A stretch of DNA of 64,000 nt from Reichenbachiella agarivorans (lineage in GTDB: Bacteria > Bacteroidota > Bacteroidia > Cytophagales > Cyclobacteriaceae). The stretch is from positions 2,511,501-2,575,500 of the forward strand of contig NZ_CP106679.1 of NCBI RefSeq assembly GCF_025502585.1, read 5' to 3'. Each line of letters begins with the position of its first letter. Position 1 is the stretch's first letter. The notes under the pieces are model-generated. The model was not told where the DNA came from and made no database searches. It saw only the letters and a list, made by a program, of their open reading frames with translations. The position numbers and the translations under genes were made by a program. Below are positions 33,789-43,594 of the stretch, in pieces.

Positions 33789-34301
33789 TCAATTCAGCAC
33801 CTTGAAATTCCAAGAGAAATGGAACACTGAAACCAGTGTTCCATTTTTTGTTTTACCCTCTACATGGAGAGAAACGGTAATTGGTTCTTTGCTTCGTTTG
33901 GCTTGATCCACTGCTGCCAGGACTTTCTGTCCCTCTGTGCAACTGAAGTAAATCCTTTCTTTTGCTTGCTTGACAAACTCAGCACGGTTTTCTACAATGA
34001 TGGCTAGTATTTTTTTCTTTTCCCCCTGTACGGCCGTCAGTGCCAGTACACCTGTGGACAACTCTGCCGCCATGGCCTGTACGGCAAAATACATCGATCC
34101 AAATGGGTTCTGATTGAGCCAGCGATGATTGACAGTCGTGACGGCCTTTTGTTCATTGATTTCGGTGACCTTCATGCCACTCAGCCATCCCATGGGTAAT
34201 TTGGTCAAGAGAAAAAGTCTAAGTTTCCATGGGCTGAGAAACTGTCTGGTAAACTTCGTCTGCGCTGCGTTAAAACCGAAATGCTGAGTTGTGTTGTTCA
34301 T
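33789..34301 (-). CDS. DUF4442 hotdog-fold protein (thioesterase-like)
   Basis: A 170-residue protein with the DUF4442 pattern: LFLLTKLPMGWLSGMKV, then NHRWLNQNPFGSMYFAVQAMAAELSTG, where N(Q)NPFGSMYF is the characteristic hotdog active-site helix. Relatives are probable acyl-CoA thioesterases. It ends only 6 nt from the convergent ppa stop. Catalytic role inferred from family only. Confidence 0.82.
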   Translation of the reverse strand: MNNTTQHFGFNAAQTKFTRQFLSPWKLRLFLLTKLPMGWLSGMKVTEINEQKAVTTVNHRWLNQNPFGSMYFAVQAMAAELSTGVLALTAVQGEKKKILAIIVENRAEFVKQAKERIYFSCTEGQKVLAAVDQAKRSKEPITVSLHVEGKTKNGTLVSVFHFSWNFKVLN

Positions 34302-34421
34302 GTGATCAAGATAAACAAATCGGACAAAATAATCTAAGTCAGAAGGTGATGCCTATCAAGGGCAATCACATACCGTCTATTTTTTTATTAGAATCTACGG
34401 CAAGAGCCTCCTCTTCAAATG

Positions 34422-35066
34422 TTAGTTAGGCAATTGGTTATGCGGCTGATCAAACATGTCTGCATGTACTTTTCCTTTGAGGATTTTGCGAGAACCTTGT
34501 CCTAGTTTTTTGGAGATTTTCATGGCATTGACTTCTGTGATGTCCAGTTTTCGGAGACGTTCGTTTTTGACCAAGACGACTGAGCCAGACAGTGGACTCG
34601 GTGCGCCAGGTAAGAAAACAGTACTGATTTCATCATCTATTCTATCCATCAGAAACCCTACCTGCCAGGTTTCTTCCATGTCTACCAGCACCACTTCGTT
34701 CATGTTGTCAGATTCTAAACCTGCGAGGGTTTCTGTCATTCCTTTGATCAATGAGTAGCCAGGGATAATTGACTGTAGTTTTTGTTCGAGCCAAGTTTTC
34801 TTCTTACTGATTCTCCGAGACCGTGCCAATAGACCTGCCACAAAACATAGAAACAACAGTAGCAAGAAGGCAATGATGCGATTCAATGTGATGCCTCCGA
34901 TGTGCTCGATAGGGATTTGATTGGATATAGGCGCTACGATCACTCTGAAAATCACCAATGCCTTCTCAAACAAGAAAATCAATACGCCAAAGGGTACAAT
35001 CAACAAAAAACCTCCAATCAGTGTGGTCTTTACAAATGTCAAGATGTCTTTGAGGATTTGTTTCAT
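34422..35066 (-). CDS. DUF502-family membrane protein
   Basis: A 214-residue protein counted from ATG 35066 (MKQILKD), with two transmembrane helices in the first 90 residues (LIGGFLLIVPFGVLIFLF and IIAFLLLLFLCFVAGLLA), then a beta-rich cytoplasmic domain (VVLVDMEETWQVGFLMD, TVFLPGAPSPLSGSVVLV) diagnostic for DUF502. Function unknown. The open frame reaches 35123 but the extension is not protein-like. Confidence 0.85.
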   Translation of the reverse strand: MKQILKDILTFVKTTLIGGFLLIVPFGVLIFLFEKALVIFRVIVAPISNQIPIEHIGGITLNRIIAFLLLLFLCFVAGLLARSRRISKKKTWLEQKLQSIIPGYSLIKGMTETLAGLESDNMNEVVLVDMEETWQVGFLMDRIDDEISTVFLPGAPSPLSGSVVLVKNERLRKLDITEVNAMKISKKLGQGSRKILKGKVHADMFDQPHNQLPN

Positions 35067-35665
35067 ATTGTTGATGGGGTAAGTGATTGGGGCAGTATAT
35101 GCTGCAACTATATCTATGAGCAAAATAAAGCCAATCCCCTGAAAGCAACAAGTCTGTAGGGCGGAGCTGTCGTCATACTCTTGAAAAGGACACTTAGGAC
35201 GGTCTTTGAGTATATCTTTAGTGGAATAAATAGTGTCTGAATGTCAATGTTTGGTTTGTGAAGCTTATCAATATGTACATATTTTCATCTCATCAAACCT
35301 CTTGACGATCTTGATGGCTGTATAGAGCTGGGCTGGTTTTAGTTGATTGAGAACCGAAATACTCCATTCGCCATAGTACACGTAATCGTCCTTTAGCTCC
35401 TGTCTCCCACCCATCTTCATTCTCTTTTCCTCTGTGTTATACCACAAATAAATCATTCCTTCTAGGTTTAGCTGATAGATGTTTCAAATCTGTCATGAAT
35501 TGCCACAGGAGTAAAATTATTTCGATCATCAGCCAAAATGATCCGATGAATAACCGAAACATGGGCGATTAGCTGGTTCACTTATGTACTAGGCATTAAT
35601 TCTCCTTGAGACACTGCAATTGGCAATTCGGTCTTAACTTGCAGCAGAATTATTATTTGCATGAC
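35067..35665. other. Long intergenic stretch of about 600 nt
   Basis: Only one weak coding candidate (35268-35456, minus) lies here. The rest is AT-rich with no clear repeats or hairpins. A promoter for the rightward flavin reductase gene should be near 35600-35660. I see no RNA gene. Confidence 0.5.
35268..35456 (-). CDS. Possible small protein, 62 residues
   Basis: The frame opens at ATG 35456 and reads MIYLWYNTEEKRMKMGG, then YYGEWSISVLNQLKPAQLYT and ends in DEMKICTY. The composition is protein-like and it fills an otherwise empty region, but there is no recognisable family and several internal starts exist. It could be a chance frame. Confidence 0.3.
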   Translation of the reverse strand: MIYLWYNTEEKRMKMGGRQELKDDYVYYGEWSISVLNQLKPAQLYTAIKIVKRFDEMKICTY

Positions 35666-36187
35666 ATGATTAGCATTATCAGCGGTACAAACAGAAAAAA
35701 CTCCGTTTCTAAGAAAATAGCTCACATCTATCAAACCATTCTGGAAGCAAAGGGCGAGCAGGCAACCATTATTTCTTTAGAGGATTTGCCTATCGATTTT
35801 ATGGGGACCGCTCTATATGAAAATTCTGGAAAGAATGAACTGTTCAATCCCTTCAGAGAGCTGATTGCCCAGTCTCAGAAGATGATTTTTGTTGTACCCG
35901 AGTACAATGGTTCTTTCCCAGGAGTGTTGAAAGCCTTCATTGATGGGATGAAATACCCAGATTCATTTAGAGACAAGAAGGCAGCCTTGGTAGGGTTATC
36001 ATCTGGAATCCAAGGGGCTGGATTGGCGCTCAGCCATTTGACCGATATATTTAATTACTGTGGCATGCACGTACTGGCTCAAAAACCCAAACTATCTCGT
36101 ATCGAACAAAACTTGACCGAAAACAAGCTTTCAGAATTGTATCATAGCCTACTGGAAGAACAAGTTGATAAGTTGTTAAAATTTTAG
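35666..36187 (+). CDS. NADPH-dependent FMN reductase-like flavoprotein
   Basis: A 173-residue protein from ATG 35666 (MISIISGTNRKNS). The upstream frame to 35606 is not protein-like. It has the flavodoxin-like FMN-binding loop SGTNRKNSVSKK, VVPEYNGSFPGVLKAFIDG and a GLSSGIQGAGLALSHL turn, as in the YieF/ArsH/azoreductase group. It would reduce quinones, azo compounds or metals with NAD(P)H. Stands alone between a leftward and a convergent gene. Confidence 0.86.
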   Translation: MISIISGTNRKNSVSKKIAHIYQTILEAKGEQATIISLEDLPIDFMGTALYENSGKNELFNPFRELIAQSQKMIFVVPEYNGSFPGVLKAFIDGMKYPDSFRDKKAALVGLSSGIQGAGLALSHLTDIFNYCGMHVLAQKPKLSRIEQNLTENKLSELYHSLLEEQVDKLLKF

Positions 36188-36252
36188 ATGAGACCTTCTC
36201 ATGGCAAAACCTTACAGATGCGCCTGAGTAGAAGGTGTGGGTTGTATCGGAT

Positions 36253-36702
36253 TTATGACAGCTGCATGTGCAGTATCGGATAGGGTTTACCCGAAGCATC
36301 CAACTCTGATCGGCCGATAGTCTTGAACCCCTCATGCTCGTAAAAGCCAATTGCTTGTTGATTTTGCTCATTGACATCTACTTTGATGATGCCTAACTCA
36401 GCTACAGCATATTGCAATAGTATTTTACCAATGCCTTGACCTCTCACGCTAGGGTGGACAAATAGCATTTCAAGGTTATCCTCAGCAGCACCAACAAAAG
36501 CGATGATTTTCCCTTCTTCGTTCCGCACACCTCTCAGCTCCACAGCATACAAATATTCATTGAGGATGAGTGGCTTAAAGTAAGCAATGTCCTCTTCCTT
36601 CAAAAAATCATGCGTAGCTCTGACGGATGCTTCCCATACATCTAGCACCACTGTGTATTCATTTTCTTGGATTGAATCAATTCTCATATCTGCCTTCCTC
36701 AT
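36253..36702 (-). CDS. GNAT-family N-acetyltransferase
   Basis: About 149 residues from ATG 36702 (MRKADMRID; ATG 36687 is an alternative). The acetyl-CoA loop is LEMLFVHPSVRGQGIGKILLQYA; a C-terminal NQQAIGFYEHEGFKTIGRSE stretch completes the fold. It starts 22 nt after the ccsBA stop and is probably the last gene of the nrf unit, although its substrate has no evident link with nitrite reduction. The longer frame to 36879 overlaps the ccsBA gene and is unlikely. Confidence 0.85.
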   Translation of the reverse strand: MRKADMRIDSIQENEYTVVLDVWEASVRATHDFLKEEDIAYFKPLILNEYLYAVELRGVRNEEGKIIAFVGAAEDNLEMLFVHPSVRGQGIGKILLQYAVAELGIIKVDVNEQNQQAIGFYEHEGFKTIGRSELDASGKPYPILHMQLS

Positions 36703-36724
36703 AATTGTACTACAATCTATAAAA

Positions 36725-39700
36725 CTACCTCTTCTTCCCATGCAGTTTCTGGTAGTTCCATCTCGACAGCAGTGCCAATAGTACCACACTCGCCACGATC
36801 CAGTACACGAACTGTGGGATTGGTACAGGGTCTCCTTTGGCATAGGAATGCAAACCTGCCAGGTAGTAGTTGACCCCAAATGAGGTCATGATGATGCTGA
36901 AAAAAGCCACGACACTTGAGAGGCTGTAGACGTAGAGGTCGTTGAGTTTGGGTACGAGGCGCAGGTGTAGTACGGTGGCATAGACGATCACTGAGATCAA
37001 GGCCCAGGTCTCTTTCGGATCCCAACCCCAGTAGCGTCCCCAGGATTCGTTGGCCCAGACGCCACCCAAGAATGTCCCGATGGTCAACATGAACAAGCCG
37101 ATGGTCATCGACATCTCTGAGATGTAGCTCAGCTCTTTCATGCTATTGTACAACCTGTCGTTACCCTTTTTCTCTACGATCATAAACGCCAGCGTCAAGA
37201 TGCCTAGCAAAGCAGATAGTGCGAGTGGTGCATAGCTACTCACGATGATCGCTACGTGGATTTTGAGCCAGTAGGATTTGAGCACGGGTACGAGATTGGT
37301 GATCTCAGGATTGAGCCAATCTAGGAAGGCTACAAACAACAGCGTCCCTGCAAACAAGGCCGCCAAGGGAACAACAAAATCAGATTTCTTATAAAAGCCA
37401 AATCCAAACAGCATCAATGCCCACGACACCAAAATGATCATCTCATAGCCATTGCTCCATGGTGGGTACTGCGCAGCATACCAGCGCAAGATCAGATTGA
37501 AAGTCAAGGCAAGGAATCCTAAGAATATCAATCCTGTGAACACTTGATTCGTACGCTTCACACCTACACTCTCTGGATAGAATACCGCGAAAATCGCTAC
37601 AACCAACAGTACCAATCCTACCAGCCAGAAGAAGGAGAAAAGGTGGTTGAATAGTCTCAGTTTGTTGTAGAGCAGCTCTGCTTTTTGGATGTTCTCGCTT
37701 GGGATGACAGCTGTCCCTTTGATGTTTTGGAAAGTATGGATGTAGCTCAGTGTCTCATCCGCCATTGTCCAATCTTTGTCTCTGCTGGCTTTCAAGACAC
37801 TTTGGTAATACATCGGCAGGATGCGTTTGACAAACACAGAATCCTCTCCTTTGAAAGCTTCACCTTCATATTTGTCATGAAACCAAGTGTTTTCTGGATC
37901 GCCCTCTAGTGGAAATAATTTGAGGTAATAACCAGTCAGTCCTTGAAAAAAAACATTGAATCGCTCATCTACATTGATCAGTTCTTTGTCAAGATTGGAT
38001 CGTTCGGAGGGCTTCTTTCTGTTGGCTTCTTCTACCAAATCGAGTAGGAGGTAATTGCCCTGCTCGTCGAGCAGATCTGAGAATGCCAGATACTTTGTTT
38101 CGTCTTTACCGATCGTTTTGAGAATCTCTCCTCCTTTTTTAGGGTCGATTTTGATGATGGGAACTGCTTGCCAGATCAGTGGATTGATTTGCATCATCAG
38201 AAACTGCTGGTCACTGTTGAGTTTCATGTCAGGTGTCAAAGCAAACGACGAACGGCCATGTACTTTGCGCAAAAACTCCGAAGACAGGGTGTTGACAGGC
38301 TTGATCCTGCCGTCCAAATCCTGGACCAGCAACTTTCCAAAATCATTGGCTTTGTCCGCAGGAATGTAACCTGATTTGAGACTTTCGAGGAAGGGTTGAA
38401 CGTCTTTTTTCTCCTGCGCCGATGCGCTGCTCCACATCCCCATGATGAGCAAAAGAAAAGCGGTGACTTTCCTGACATTGAGATCAGATAGCTTTTTGTT
38501 GATGATTTGAAATCTGGAATTCTTCCAGAACAGTGTCAAAAACATCCCAATACCCAGCAAAGTATAGCCAATATAGGTTATGTTGGTTCCCCACCAATCG
38601 CTGTTGACCGATAAGACTGTCCCCAATTCATCATTGTCATAAGATGCCTGAAAAAAGCGATACCCACGGTAATCCAAAACATTGTTCATGTAGATGTGAT
38701 AAGGAAACGCTGTCTCTCCATCGATCACCGTCACACGACTGGAGTAAGACGAAGGACTCACCGAACCAGGGTAACGAATCAGTTCAAAGTCTTTGAGTGC
38801 AATTTCAAATGGCAATTTGATAGGTTTGGGACCATAAGATATATCGACATGGTAGTCTGCCATTTGGATATGTTGTGTATCACTGTAGTTGCCATCAAAG
38901 GCGGGAAGCAATACTTCATGGGTCATTTGTCCATCACTTATTTTCACAAACAACAAGTCATCGAGTTGTTTGGCATTTTTTTGATCTTCTGACTGACGAT
39001 ATACCACTGCACTGTTGGCAAATACCTCAGGGACAACAAAAGCCACTCCTTCGCCACGGTAGAGTGCCCTCAGGTTCAGGTCTTGCAAGGTGTCTGCTTT
39101 CAAGCTACCGCCAGACTGGGTTGCCATGATCATGAATGTCAAATCCACAGGTGATTGAATTTTCAATTCTCCTTCGATCTCATAGATATTAACCGCCCCA
39201 GTCACTGGGTTGTTGAACGTCACTGGGTAGTTATTGACCAAAATCGAACCGCCAGACTGGAGGTAGAGATTCTCTCTACCGGTAGTTCCTGCCGTGACGA
39301 TTGTCAAAACGGTACCGCCATTTTCTGACTGCACCACCTTTTGCTCAGCTTGTGGTACAAAAGCTGCCGCCTTGATAGACAGCTCATCCTTTTGACCGAG
39401 TGACAAGTCAAAATCAGGTTGATTGAAAAAGGATAGATTCAGTTTCTGATCCAAGGCTTCTTTATAATCGCCCTTGGAAACTTCGATTTGCAAATAGCGA
39501 TCTTGGGATACAATCTCGGACGAAGCAGCTCCTTCACGAATGTGCATCAACCCCTCGAACCCGAAATAGCGAGTTACAAACGCCCCCATCAAGGTGACGA
39601 TGAAAGCGACGTGAAACAGAAAAATAGGAAATTTCTCCTTTCTCAGGAGCTTATACTTGAATATGTTGCCAGCGAAGTTCAGAACGAGTAAAAACATGAT

Positions 39701-39859
39701 CAGCTCAAACCACCAAGACTTGTAGATCAAGGTTTGTACAGCCTGCGTCCCAAAATCATTTTCTAAAAAAGTACCATAGGCCATCGCTATGGCAAAAAGC
39801 AAAAGAAGTACTGTTGTCAACTGGTTAGAAAACAATACTTTAAAAATTCCTGACTTCAT
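36725..39859 (-). CDS. ccsBA: Fused System II cytochrome c synthase (ResB-CcsA)
   Basis: A 1044-residue membrane protein that exports haem and attaches it to CxxCH motifs on the periplasmic side. Residues about 1-450 are ResB-like (four helices, a large periplasmic domain), 450-720 an extracytoplasmic segment, and about 720-1044 the CcsA part with WGRYWGWDPKETW, the haem-handling WWD domain. This fused form is a known solution in Bacteroidota and epsilonproteobacteria. It follows nrfA by 13 nt in the same leftward operon, so it probably matures NrfA and NrfH. It may also handle the CxxCK haem of NrfA. Confidence 0.94.
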   Translation of the reverse strand: MKSGIFKVLFSNQLTTVLLLLFAIAMAYGTFLENDFGTQAVQTLIYKSWWFELIMFLLVLNFAGNIFKYKLLRKEKFPIFLFHVAFIVTLMGAFVTRYFGFEGLMHIREGAASSEIVSQDRYLQIEVSKGDYKEALDQKLNLSFFNQPDFDLSLGQKDELSIKAAAFVPQAEQKVVQSENGGTVLTIVTAGTTGRENLYLQSGGSILVNNYPVTFNNPVTGAVNIYEIEGELKIQSPVDLTFMIMATQSGGSLKADTLQDLNLRALYRGEGVAFVVPEVFANSAVVYRQSEDQKNAKQLDDLLFVKISDGQMTHEVLLPAFDGNYSDTQHIQMADYHVDISYGPKPIKLPFEIALKDFELIRYPGSVSPSSYSSRVTVIDGETAFPYHIYMNNVLDYRGYRFFQASYDNDELGTVLSVNSDWWGTNITYIGYTLLGIGMFLTLFWKNSRFQIINKKLSDLNVRKVTAFLLLIMGMWSSASAQEKKDVQPFLESLKSGYIPADKANDFGKLLVQDLDGRIKPVNTLSSEFLRKVHGRSSFALTPDMKLNSDQQFLMMQINPLIWQAVPIIKIDPKKGGEILKTIGKDETKYLAFSDLLDEQGNYLLLDLVEEANRKKPSERSNLDKELINVDERFNVFFQGLTGYYLKLFPLEGDPENTWFHDKYEGEAFKGEDSVFVKRILPMYYQSVLKASRDKDWTMADETLSYIHTFQNIKGTAVIPSENIQKAELLYNKLRLFNHLFSFFWLVGLVLLVVAIFAVFYPESVGVKRTNQVFTGLIFLGFLALTFNLILRWYAAQYPPWSNGYEMIILVSWALMLFGFGFYKKSDFVVPLAALFAGTLLFVAFLDWLNPEITNLVPVLKSYWLKIHVAIIVSSYAPLALSALLGILTLAFMIVEKKGNDRLYNSMKELSYISEMSMTIGLFMLTIGTFLGGVWANESWGRYWGWDPKETWALISVIVYATVLHLRLVPKLNDLYVYSLSSVVAFFSIIMTSFGVNYYLAGLHSYAKGDPVPIPQFVYWIVASVVLLALLSRWNYQKLHGKKR

Positions 39860-39872
39860 ATTTTTGATTTCC

Positions 39873-41384
39873 TTACTTCATGGAGACGGCTTTTTTCATC
39901 CCCATATTTTCCTCACGTTTCTTAGCTTCTTCTAGCCACTTAGGAATAATGTTCTTTTTAAACTCTTCCTTCTCTTTTTCCAAGGCTGCACGATCGATAC
40001 CCATCAATTGCTGCGCTTTGGCCTTTGTGGAAATATCCGGGTATGGCAGTTCCTGATTGAAACCCAAAGTTGCCAGCAATCTGGCCAATTTGAGTCTCCC
40101 TTCTTCGGCGACTTCCATCGCAGAACTTACCACCCTACCCACCTCTACTGGTGAGTGAAATGAAGCCCCATGGGACGCTACTGCATAGTCCCATCTCCAC
40201 TGTGCATGACGAATATCTTGCAGGATTTCCTTCATATTTTCTTCGCTAGCACCGAGCTCCCAAGCCTTACCCGCTTCCAAATGCAAACGAACTAAAACTT
40301 TCTCCAACTTCTCCATGTTTTCACCAATCTTTTGTTGTCTTGTATAGACATCTGCTACCAAATCTTCTTTGTCCTGTCTGTGGCATACCTGACAAGAGTT
40401 GGTGACATTGTTGAGGGGTGATTGAATATGGTGATCGGTGAACTTCTGTCCACCTTCTGAGGTGTAGGGCATGTGGCAATCCGCACAGGATACACCACGC
40501 TTGGCATGGATGCCAGTGCTGTATATTTCATAGCCTGGGTGCTGAGCTTTGAGCATAGGTGCTTTGCTGACGGCATGAGTCCAATCGCTAAAGTTAATCT
40601 CATCATAGTATCCTTCCATTGCCTCCACCGTCATTCCATCTCTCCATGGGAACACCAAGTAGGGCACACCTTCTTTGCCAGGCAGGTCTTTGTTGAAATA
40701 GTACTCTACGTGGCACTGCGCACATACCAGAGACCTCATCTCTTGGTGACTAGATTCGTTGATGTCTTTGCCCATCGCTTCAAAGGCCTCTATCAATGCC
40801 GGGCGAGTGATTCGCAAACTCATCGTCTCAGGATTGTGACAGTCAGCACAACCGATGGCGTTGACTACTTCAGACCCTTTGTCGGCCCATTTACCACTAT
40901 AAAATTCGTCAATGCCGATCTCATTCATCAATCGTGGGACATCTGGACTCTTGCATGTCCAGCATGTACTTGGCATTGGACCTGTCCCAGGGCCAGTAGG
41001 TGCGCCAGTTCTTAGGATATTTCGTATGTCATCTACTGCATAATAATGACCTCTAGGGGCATTGTATTCTTTGGAAAATGCATATCCAGCCCATAATATG
41101 ACGAGTCTTGGGTCTTTGTCCAACATGTCAACCATTTTGCTCCCACCTTGGTAGCTCTGAAAGGTCGTATCCTTGGTTTTCAAAAAGGATTGGTACTGTC
41201 TCGGAAAATTTTCTCCCCAAACTTGGTTACGCGGTTCGTTGTCCGCCAACTGCACCATAGGTTGATAAGCAAATTTTGATTCCGTTTTTCTGCTGATAAT
41301 GCTGTTGGCCAGCAAGCTCAGCAAAAAAGCCGCGACTGCAGTGGCAAAGAATAATAGGACGTGTCGTTTTTTGATAGAGGCCAT
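39873..41384 (-). CDS. nrfA: Cytochrome c nitrite reductase, ammonia-forming (pentahaem)
   Basis: A 503-residue periplasmic enzyme that reduces nitrite to ammonia with six electrons. One N-terminal anchor/signal helix (HVLLFFATAVAAFLLSLLA) is followed by the active-site haem motif CWTCK (lysine-ligated) and four CxxCH motifs: CADCH, CAQCH, CADCH and CQVCH. The CxxCK is the diagnostic feature. The order of motifs and the total length are those of NrfA. It lies between nrfH (15 nt upstream) and ccsBA (13 nt downstream). Confidence 0.97.
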   Translation of the reverse strand: MASIKKRHVLLFFATAVAAFLLSLLANSIISRKTESKFAYQPMVQLADNEPRNQVWGENFPRQYQSFLKTKDTTFQSYQGGSKMVDMLDKDPRLVILWAGYAFSKEYNAPRGHYYAVDDIRNILRTGAPTGPGTGPMPSTCWTCKSPDVPRLMNEIGIDEFYSGKWADKGSEVVNAIGCADCHNPETMSLRITRPALIEAFEAMGKDINESSHQEMRSLVCAQCHVEYYFNKDLPGKEGVPYLVFPWRDGMTVEAMEGYYDEINFSDWTHAVSKAPMLKAQHPGYEIYSTGIHAKRGVSCADCHMPYTSEGGQKFTDHHIQSPLNNVTNSCQVCHRQDKEDLVADVYTRQQKIGENMEKLEKVLVRLHLEAGKAWELGASEENMKEILQDIRHAQWRWDYAVASHGASFHSPVEVGRVVSSAMEVAEEGRLKLARLLATLGFNQELPYPDISTKAKAQQLMGIDRAALEKEKEEFKKNIIPKWLEEAKKREENMGMKKAVSMK

Positions 41385-41399
41385 GGTCAGTGGATTTGG

Positions 41400-41999
41400 T
41401 TATTTGGAAGATTTTAATTGTTGTTTGATCCAATCAGGCACAAACTCCTTTTGTTGCTGACGGACGGACAGGGGCTCGATAAAAGCACCGATTGCTGCTA
41501 GGCTTTTGACTCTGCCATGTGGGGTTTCTCTATGGCATTCCCAGCATGCTCTGCTGGTTCTATTTTGTTCGTGATTTTCTACCCAAGCGCTCATTTTGGC
41601 ATCTGTGACTTGATCCATGTGGCATCTGATACAATTGTTTTGGACTACATGTTGGGAAGGCTCTCTCATGGTGATCGTTTGGGGTTCCATCCTCATCGTA
41701 TAGATGGAGGCATGATAGAGACCATCCATGGCTTTGAAGTAGTACTTGTTTACCACGTTGTTGTGTGGTACATGACAATCGTTGCACACGGTCACACTCT
41801 GGTGTGAGCTATGATCCCAAGTGATGTACTCAGGTGTCATCACATGACAATTGATGCAGGCTTTTGGATCATCCGATAAGTAAGAAACTGCGTTGGAGAC
41901 TCTGAGGACATAAAAACCCAAACCTGCCATGAGGCCACATACCAAGGTAACTGGCACAATCCATTGATCGGGTGGTGTTATTCTTTTCAGGAAGCTCAC
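41400..41999 (-). CDS. nrfH: NapC/NirT-family tetrahaem quinol dehydrogenase
   Basis: A 199-residue membrane-anchored cytochrome that takes electrons from menaquinol and passes them to NrfA. One N-terminal helix (WIVPVTLVCGLMAGLGFYVL) and four CxxCH motifs: CINCH, CNDCH, CIRCH and CWECH. The start read from the sequence is GTG at 41999 (MSFLKRI); no in-frame ATG precedes it. It sits between the porin gene (15 nt upstream) and nrfA. Confidence 0.95.
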   Translation of the reverse strand: MSFLKRITPPDQWIVPVTLVCGLMAGLGFYVLRVSNAVSYLSDDPKACINCHVMTPEYITWDHSSHQSVTVCNDCHVPHNNVVNKYYFKAMDGLYHASIYTMRMEPQTITMREPSQHVVQNNCIRCHMDQVTDAKMSAWVENHEQNRTSRACWECHRETPHGRVKSLAAIGAFIEPLSVRQQQKEFVPDWIKQQLKSSK

Positions 42000-42014
42000 A
42001 TTTAGGTCATTTGG

Positions 42015-43331
42015 TTAGTTGTTTTTTTCGGATTTAAAAAGTTGAGGATGAAAATCCACCATCAACCAAGCCCAGTTGTTCCAAGCAGAAGCATCTCCAT
42101 TGTAGCCAGTCACGAAACCTTTGATCTGCTCCATGGATTCCGTAGCAAACATCTGAGAATACCCCAGATTGATTGTCACTGCCTTGTCCAACTTCCAGGC
42201 CATTACCAAATCTACTTCAGTGCCTAGGGTACTAGAATATTGGCGACTCACATCGTTGACATCCACGATATCCACAGGGCTCAAAAACTCATGAAGGTTA
42301 ACTTTCAAAGCCCAATTCTCATTGAGTTTCCAATCACTCAACAAATAAATATCTACCAATCCTGTACCGTAAGTTTCACCCTGCAAGCGATGAGGGTTGG
42401 CCAGATAAAAATAATCCATATACCCATAAAACTTGTGATTGGAACCAAACAATGGAGTAAATGAGTGATCTGAAGTACTGCCATATCCAGTACCAGACAT
42501 ATAATCCACTCCCAAGGTAAATGGCGCAAAATCGGTCTTGTAGGTCAAGTATCCTCCCAACATGGTCGCCGAAACATCCGCATTCACTACATTTTTTCCT
42601 CCTTGATAATAGGCTTCTCCACCTAGCTGCAGTTTGTCATTGATTTTATAATCCAGCATCACCGCATAATTCTGTAAGTTGGCGGTGACGGAGTCCGCGG
42701 CCTGTTGGTAGCCATTGTTCACAAACATGGCATTGACAGACAGCTTGTCAAAATCCTTGGTCAGCCAGATGTACTGCATGTACTTGTAGTTGACAATACC
42801 TGTATAGAAGGTGCTTTGTACTAGGGTAGGTTCGAACCCATTTTGATTGAATGCCAAACCTAGGTCAGCCTTTAGTCCAAGGTCATTCTTGTGATACATC
42901 AGGAGCAATGCATCGTGACTTCTACCCTGTGGTTGCCAGTTGGAGGCGCCAAAGAATCGCTCATTGTGATAAGCGATTGGCATTCTCCCCATTTTGAAAG
43001 AAAAATCATCTGAAAAATGATACATCCCCCAAGCTTCAGACAAATGAACGCTGTTGTTAGGATCAGCCTTGTATGGCTGACTGGTAGTACCCCACATCCG
43101 TACATCTTGTACGGTGACTTTGATTTCATATTTGTCCTGCATAAAACCCACGTATAGTCTGGTTCTTTGCTCGGTATATAGGGCAGGCTCTACATCTGGA
43201 TCGTTCAATTCTTTGGAACCATTTCTAAACTCTGTTCTTGGTCTGAGTTGAGCGTCTATGGTAAACTGGGCATGAGAAGAATGAAAGCTTAATAGAACTG
43301 TAAGCAGCAACAGGCAGTAATGTTTAGTCAT
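42015..43331 (-). CDS. Alginate-export-type outer membrane porin
   Basis: A 438-residue protein with a signal peptide (to about 21, SHAQ). Beta-barrel composition with repeated aromatic-ended strands; QFTIDAQLRPRTEFRNG and TEQRTRLYVGFM match the alginate_exp family of 16- to 18-stranded porins. It is the first gene of the leftward nrf unit. A likely role is entry of nitrite or nitrate, which is inferred from position. Nothing in the barrel sequence specifies the substrate. Confidence 0.82.
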   Translation of the reverse strand: MTKHYCLLLLTVLLSFHSSHAQFTIDAQLRPRTEFRNGSKELNDPDVEPALYTEQRTRLYVGFMQDKYEIKVTVQDVRMWGTTSQPYKADPNNSVHLSEAWGMYHFSDDFSFKMGRMPIAYHNERFFGASNWQPQGRSHDALLLMYHKNDLGLKADLGLAFNQNGFEPTLVQSTFYTGIVNYKYMQYIWLTKDFDKLSVNAMFVNNGYQQAADSVTANLQNYAVMLDYKINDKLQLGGEAYYQGGKNVVNADVSATMLGGYLTYKTDFAPFTLGVDYMSGTGYGSTSDHSFTPLFGSNHKFYGYMDYFYLANPHRLQGETYGTGLVDIYLLSDWKLNENWALKVNLHEFLSPVDIVDVNDVSRQYSSTLGTEVDLVMAWKLDKAVTINLGYSQMFATESMEQIKGFVTGYNGDASAWNNWAWLMVDFHPQLFKSEKNN

Positions 43332-43357
43332 GATTAGCGTTTGATCCGATTCTAACT

Positions 43358-43390
43358 TAAAAGTACAGCTAACCCATGTACAATAGCAAA
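43358..43390 (-). promoter_or_regulatory. Possible promoter of the nrf operon
   Basis: Reading leftward, TTTG (complement of 43387-43390) is followed after 21 nt by TACTTTTA (complement of 43358-43365), close to the -33 TTTG and -7 TAnnTTTG pattern. A GTACA...TGTAC inverted repeat with a 9-nt spacer overlaps the interval and could be an operator. It lies 27-59 nt before the porin start at 43331. Confidence 0.35.
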
Positions 43391-43594
43391 TATTAAAACC
43401 TGATAAAATTCATATTTCGGAACAAAGGAAGGGTAGAGAGGATCATGTATTGAGACAGTCTCTACGAGCTTCGTAAATAGGTTGAACCTGCTACATAGAT
43501 TAGGTTGTAAGACAGAAGCCCGTGTAAGCTTAGGGAGTAAGGGTGATATTATGGTTCGGTTGCAAGGGTATTTCAGTTGAGACTTTTTGAGATG

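Noticed and set aside
36703-36879. Upstream extension of the GNAT gene
   Set aside because: It would overlap the ccsBA gene and is rich in Trp, Cys and Thr, unlike any GNAT N-terminus.
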